Origin: Prorocentrum cordatum | Taxonomy: Eukaryota > Sar > Dinophyceae > Prorocentrales > Prorocentraceae | Assembly: GCA_963575745.1 (NCBI GenBank) | Contig: CAUYUJ010009380.1 | Location: 313,841-377,840 of the forward strand | DNA: 64,000 bases | Direction of reading: 5' to 3' | Shown here: positions 59,815 through 64,000 of the stretch, in pieces | Numbering within the stretch: the first letter of the stretch is position 1 | Layout of the letters: each line of letters starts with the position of its first letter | Program-made: the position numbers and the translations under genes | Notes under the pieces: model-generated | Database searches by the model: none | What the model was told of the DNA's origin: nothing | Seen by the model: only the letters and a program-made list of their open reading frames with translations

Positions 59815-59985
59815 GGGGCGGAAAGATACGGACACGTGTTGTCCCCGGACCTCTCTTGGGGTGCGTTCTGACCAGAATTTTGAGGCGAATCCAGCGGTGA
59901 CCACGAGGATTCCCCAGGAGGACCAGGAAAGGCCGAAAACGACGGGGGACAACACGTATCCGTATCTTTTCCTCCCCCGACCCAC
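59815..59985 (+). mobile_element. Interspersed element U, copy 2, inverted ends
   Basis: About 170 bp. Left end GGAAAGATACGGACACGTGT then TGTCCCC; right end reversed GGAAAAGATACGGATACGTG then TTGTCCCC. Inner part shares ordered blocks with 27531-27645. No coding capacity; MITE-like. Confidence 0.7.
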
Positions 59986-60134
59986 GGCCTGCGCCCGCCC
60001 CCCGGCACCACCCCCCGCGGCCTGGCGCGGTCCGCCTCGAAGTCGGGCTCCGGGAACTTGGGCAGCGGGGGCAGCACCACCGACGAGGGGTCCTCGGCCC
60101 GCGGCCCGTCCCAGAGAGGGAGGCGGCGGGCGCG

Positions 60135-60620
60135 GGGAGGGGGAGGAGGAGGAGGAGGAGGAGGAGGAGGAGGAGGAGGAGGAGGAGGAGGAGGAGGAGG
60201 AGGAGGAGGAGGAGGAGGAGGAGGAGGAGGGAGGAGGAGGAGGGAGGGGGAGGAGGAGGAGGAGGAGGAGGAGGAGGAGGAGGAGGAGGAGGAGGAGGAG
60301 GAGGGGGAAGAAGGAGGAAGGAGGAGGGAGGAGGGAGGAGGGAGGAGGAAGAAGGAGGGAGGAGGGAGGGAGGAGGAGGGAGTAGGAGGAAGGAGGAGGA
60401 AGGTGGGAGGAGCGAGGAGGGGAGCGAGGAGGGGGGAGGGAGGGAGAGAGGCAGGGAGGAGGAGGAGGAGGAGGAGGAGGAGGAGGGAGAAGGAGAAGGA
60501 GAAGGGAGGACGAGGAGGAGCAGGAGGAGCAGGAGGAGGAGGAGCAGGAGGAGGAGGAGGAGGGAGGGAGGGGGGAAGGGACAGGAGGAGGAGGAGGAGC
60601 AACGGGAAGAGAGAGAAGGG
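60135..60620. repeat. GGA purine array, about 0.5 kb
   Basis: Plus strand almost only G and A, pure GGA at 60147-60230 and 60255-60305, then GGAGGGA and GAGCA variants. Confidence 0.97.
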
Positions 60621-61015
60621 ATGAGGAGGATGAGATCAGAGGAGAAGTTTGGCAGCGATGCTTTTGCTCTCTTCCTCTGGGAGCTGGCACTGGCACCCCG
60701 CGCTGAAGATCGCCAGCCCCGCTGCCGCACTGGCGCGATCGGGCGCCGCGCAGAAACCTGCGCCGCTCGGGTCACGACAATGACAAATCAACCGAACCGA
60801 ACTGCGGTCCTGGTCTGTTGGCTTTTTGGGAGGCGGCACGTGCTGATATGCTGAAGCAGTACGAGGCGGGCGAGCGACTGGCAGTCCAAACGCATGGAGC
60901 CCCACCATACTTCTGGGAGGGAGACCGAATTACGGTCCCTGCCTTGCGCTGTCTAGGGAAACGGCACGTGCTGACATGTTGAAGCACAGCAAGGCGGACG
61001 AGCGACGGGCCGCCG
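60621..61015. repeat. Tandem duplication, about 126-bp offset
   Basis: GGCACGTGCTGATATG at 60835 and GGCACGTGCTGACATG at 60963 each precede GAAGCA, AGGCGG and GAGCGAC blocks; the preceding ACCGAA and ACGGTCC strings repeat too. 60621-60790 shows nothing. Confidence 0.75.
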
Positions 61016-61050
61016 GGAAACAGAAGCCTGCCGCGGGAGCGTCGAAATGG

Positions 61051-61300
61051 AGGCCTCCTAGATGGGGTCGGAGTAGATGGGGTCGGAGGATCGCGCCGCA
61101 TCGCCGAGACATCGGCGATGCATCGCCGATGCATCGGCCACGCACTGGCGACCCCAGCAATGCATCCGCGACGTCAGCGTGGGGCAAATCGGGCCCCACA
61201 TCGAGCCGCATCGCCGATGCATCGCCAGTGCATCGGCGATACATCGGCGATGCGGCGCGATCCTCCGACCCCGTCTGCTCCGACCCCACCTGGGAGACCT
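61051..61300. mobile_element. Fold-back element, arms about 100 bp
   Basis: Near-palindrome of 250 bp. Left arm AGGCCTCCTAGATGGGGTCG and right arm reversed AGGTCTCCCAGGTGGGGTCG; both continue with GGAG, a second GGGGTCGGAGGATCGCGCC and GCATCGCCGA (perfect for 29 bases). The inner part is made of ATCGGCGATGC motifs. No coding capacity, no target duplication seen. Confidence 0.8.
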
Positions 61301-61504
61301 GGACGAGATCCCTCGGAAAGTCCTCCTGCGAGCACCTGGCGGGGCCGCCGGGGGACTGGCAGGGAGACACGCGCGCGCGCGGGATCCCGCCGGCCCTGCC
61401 AGGTTGGCACGCCTCCCGCCCCGCTCGGGGGCAGGGGGCCAGTCGAGACGACGGCGGCCCCCCCGCCCAGCCCGAATCCTGCAACAGCAGAACCCTGGCG
61501 CCTC

Positions 61505-61690
61505 GCGGCCAGAACATTGTTCTAGGGATGTCAGCGCCACGTATCAACCTGACTGCTGCGTCCTGATGATCCAGAATGGTGCCAGAACGCCATTTCTGGG
61601 ACTTCAGCACCGCGAGTCAACAGAATTGTTGCGCCCGCATTATCCTGAATTCTTCCTACATGCCATTTCTGGTACGTTGATCATGGGACC
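61505..61690. repeat. Two-copy tandem repeat, about 85 bp
   Basis: CCAGAACATTGTTCTAGGGA and CCAGAACGCCATTTCTGGGA each lead into TCAGC, CC, GTCAAC-like and GCGTCCTGATGATCC/GCGCCCGCATTATCC blocks. Confidence 0.65.
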
Positions 61691-62225
61691 CCGCGAAATT
61701 CTTACAAACTTTTAAAACGAGTGTGCGCGGCGCTAAGGCGAGAGCCACACTTTGAAAAAGAACTGCCCTCAATCCGCAAAACTCTTGCAATGTTTTGAAA
61801 CGAATGCGCACGGCGCCAGGGCAAGAGCCACCTTTCGAAAACGGCCCGCCCTCAATCCGGGAAACTCTTGCAATTGCGGCGCTAAGGCGAAAGACACATG
61901 TTGAAAACGACCCGCCCTCAATCCGTGAAACTCTTGCAAAGTTCTAGAACGAATGCACGCGGCGCTAAGGCGAGAACCACATTTTGAAAAGGAACTGCCC
62001 TCAATGCGCGAAACTCTTGCAATGTTTTGAAACGAATGCGCACGGCGCTAAGGCGAGAGCCACATTTTGAAAACCACCCGCCCTCAATATGTGAAACTAT
62101 TGCAAAAACGAATGTGCGCGGCGCTAAGGCGAGAGACACATGTTGAAAACGACCCGCCCTCAATCCGTGAAACTCTTGCAAGGCGAGAACCACATTTTGA
62201 AAACGACCTGCCCTCCATCTGTGAA
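61691..62225. repeat. Satellite, 83-bp unit, about seven copies
   Basis: Units carry GAATGCGCACGGCGCTAAGG, GAGAGCCACATTTTGAAAA and CCGCCCTCAATCCGTGAAAC. Steps of 83 bp (61763, 61846, 61995, 62078) alternate with deleted units of 53-76 bp. Confidence 0.93.
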
Positions 62226-62479
62226 GCTGTTGTCACTGATTAAGCTTCAGAGTCATAAATGGTAAGGAAGTCTCAGGCGAAACGCCTGGCCCGCCCTAAA
62301 AACTGGCCTCGGGGTGCGACAGGGAGAAGTTAACTATAAGGAGAAGGAATGGAGGACGAGGAGGAAGAGGAGGAGGAGGAGGGGGAAAGCGCCAGCTATC
62401 ACTTGTGGACCCACCTGCATCGCATAGATCGCATAGGAGGTTGAGGAGGAAGGAGAGGAGAATGAGGAGAAGGAGGAGG
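62226..62479. other. No gene; GGA patches
   Basis: GGAGGAAGAGG runs at 62345-62385 and 62440-62480. Confidence 0.55.
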
Positions 62480-62990
62480 ACAAAATGGGTGCGCGCGCCA
62501 TATCTGATGTCCTGACCATCCCTTCCCATTGCGCTGTTGCTGCCCCAATCCGCCTGCGCGTGTCATAGCGGACCTGGAACTCCAGAAAGGACCCAATACT
62601 TTCATGCGCAATCGAAAAGGGGAAGCTGCGTACATGGGAGGAGAAGGTGGCAAATGAGCAGGAGGATGAGCAGGAGGGAAAAGGGAGGCGGAGGAGGGAG
62701 GAGGACGAGGACGAACAGCAGCAGCAGGAGTTGGAGTGGAAGGAGCGGGAGGAGCAGGAGGACCAAGGGAAGGCGGAGGGGAAAAGAGGGAGCGGTGACG
62801 ATAAGGGAGGACTCCGAACCAGAAACGTGGCCCGAGCTGGGGCGAAAGAATCACTCTGAACGACGTGGGCAGAGCACCGATTCTGAAGCGAGACCCTGCA
62901 ATAGGAGCGTCCTTGTGGAAGTACCGCAAACGCACATGTTGAAAAAACACATCAGAAACTTAGCCCGGCAAAGGACGGACCATATGCAGT
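62480..62990 (+). repeat. Interspersed repeat Y, copy 3
   Basis: Same block order as 30935-31405 (see there) over about 470 bp. Confidence 0.8.
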
Positions 62991-63029
62991 TGTGAATACC
63001 GTCGTTGTTAGTATCGCCTTCGCTGGATC

Positions 63030-63890
63030 TCCTTATAGCGCCACGAAGCGTGTGAAGAGTGTGCCGAAATGGGGCAGGGCGGAGCTCCCTGTAAGGCCAC
63101 GAAACGTGTGAGGGGTTTGTCAAACTGGGGCGGCGCCGCCATGCGGACTGCACCTCTGGGACCTTAGATGGAGCTCTCTATGGGGCCACGAAACGTGTGA
63201 GGGGTGTGCCAAATGGGGCGGCGCCGACATGCGGACTGCACCTCTGTGACCTTAGATGGAGCTCCCTATGGGGCCACGAAATGTGTAAGAGGTGTGCCAA
63301 AATGGGGTGGCGCCGCCATGCGGACTGCGCCACTGGGACGCTAGGTGGAGCCCCCTATGGGGCCACGAAACCTGTAAGGGGTGTGCCAAAATGGGGCGGC
63401 GGCGCCATGCGGACTGCGCCACTAGGACCTGATGTGAAGCTCCCTATGGGACCACGAAACGTATGAGGTGTGTGCAAAAAAGGGGGCGGCGCCGCCATGC
63501 GGACTGCGCCACTAGGAGCTGAGGTGAAGCTTCCGATGGGGCCACGAGACGTGTGAGGGGTGTACCAAAATGGGGCGGCGCCGCCATGCGGACTGCGCCA
63601 CTAGGACATTACTATGGGGCCACGAAACGTGTGAGGGGCGTGCGGCGCCGCCATGTGGACTGCGCCACTGGGACCTTAGATGGAGCTCCCTGTGGGGCCA
63701 CGAAACGTGTGAGAGGTGTGCCAACATGGTGCGGCGACGCCATGCGGACTGCGCCACTGGGACCTTAGGTGGAGCTTCCTATAGGGGTGTACCAAAATGG
63801 GGCGGCGGCGCCATGTGGACTGCGCCAATGGGACCTTACGTGGAGCTCCCTCTGGAGCCGCGAAACGTGAAAGGGGTGTGCCGAAATGGT
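63030..63890. repeat. Satellite, 88-90-bp unit, about ten copies
   Basis: GGGGCCACGAAACGTGTGAG starts units at 63182, 63270, 63359 and 63448; CCAAAATGGGGCGGCGCCGC, ATGCGGACTGCGCCACT and TGGAGCTCCCTAT follow. Unrelated in sequence to the 89/90-bp satellite at 5.3-9.1 kb. Confidence 0.95.
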
Positions 63891-63924
63891 GGACTTGCGG
63901 TGAGCAGAGGCGGGGATGGAAGGA

Positions 63925-64000
63925 GGGAGGAGGAGAAGAGAGGAGAGGAGAGGAGAGGAGAGGAGAGGAGAGGAGAGGAGAGGAGAGGAGAGGAGAGGAG
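63925..64000. repeat. (GGAGA)n pentamer array
   Basis: Perfect GGAGA units from about 63945 to the window end; probably continues. Confidence 0.97.

Noticed and set aside
59283-60775. Ser/Pro/Leu-rich minus-strand proteins of 300-440 codons
   Set aside because: Mostly translation of the GGA array.

Overview
This window looks like nuclear DNA from a dinoflagellate. Two near-exact relics of the dinoflagellate spliced leader are present (21 of 22 bases each, at 24045-24066 on the minus strand and 56822-56843 on the plus strand). The only recognisable coding sequence is broken non-LTR (LINE-type) and Ty1/copia-like retroelement protein of a kind that, as I remember it, is common in dinoflagellate genomes. 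The background is GC-rich, and much of the window is triplet microsatellite, minisatellite and satellite. I see no complete host gene, rRNA, tRNA, operon or CRISPR array. Frames were judged by eye from translated frames and motif memory, so family names are inference unless a motif is quoted.

Layout: 0-3.2 kb holds a possible host exon (935-2146, minus) and the first CTC/CAT array. 3.2-4.75 kb is a dead copia-type gag (minus). 5.3-9.1 kb is a two-part satellite with 89-bp and 90-bp units. 9.85-15.6 kb is LINE A (minus: zinc ribbon/ORF1, endonuclease, RT remnants, zinc knuckle, RNase H). 16.2-26 kb is a long CAT-rich array interrupted by LINE B (18293-24066, minus), which starts exactly at a spliced-leader relic and has a candidate 10-bp target-site duplication. 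26-33.7 kb is a patchwork of short arrays, one MITE copy, interspersed repeats and a possible membrane-protein exon. 33.8-41.4 kb is a decayed copia element (minus) in gag-protease-(integrase)-RT-RNase H order. 41.6-47.5 kb is again arrays and interspersed repeats. 47.6-49.9 kb is LINE C (minus). 50-52.5 kb is a second gag related to the one at 3.2-4.75 kb. 53-56.8 kb is arrays, the second MITE copy and a composite repeat. 56.82-59.4 kb is LINE D (plus), headed by the other spliced-leader relic and cut by a 188-bp inverted-repeat element that could act as an in-frame intron. 59.8-64 kb is inverted repeats, a GGA array and two satellites.

The elements do not form a pathway. The window reads as gene-poor, repeat-dense DNA in which mobile elements inserted into, or beside, triplet arrays and then decayed. 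The most interesting signals are the two LINEs that begin at spliced-leader relics, the intron-like insertion in LINE D, a 196-199-bp MITE family with two copies, and satellites made by joining one shared module to alternative tails.
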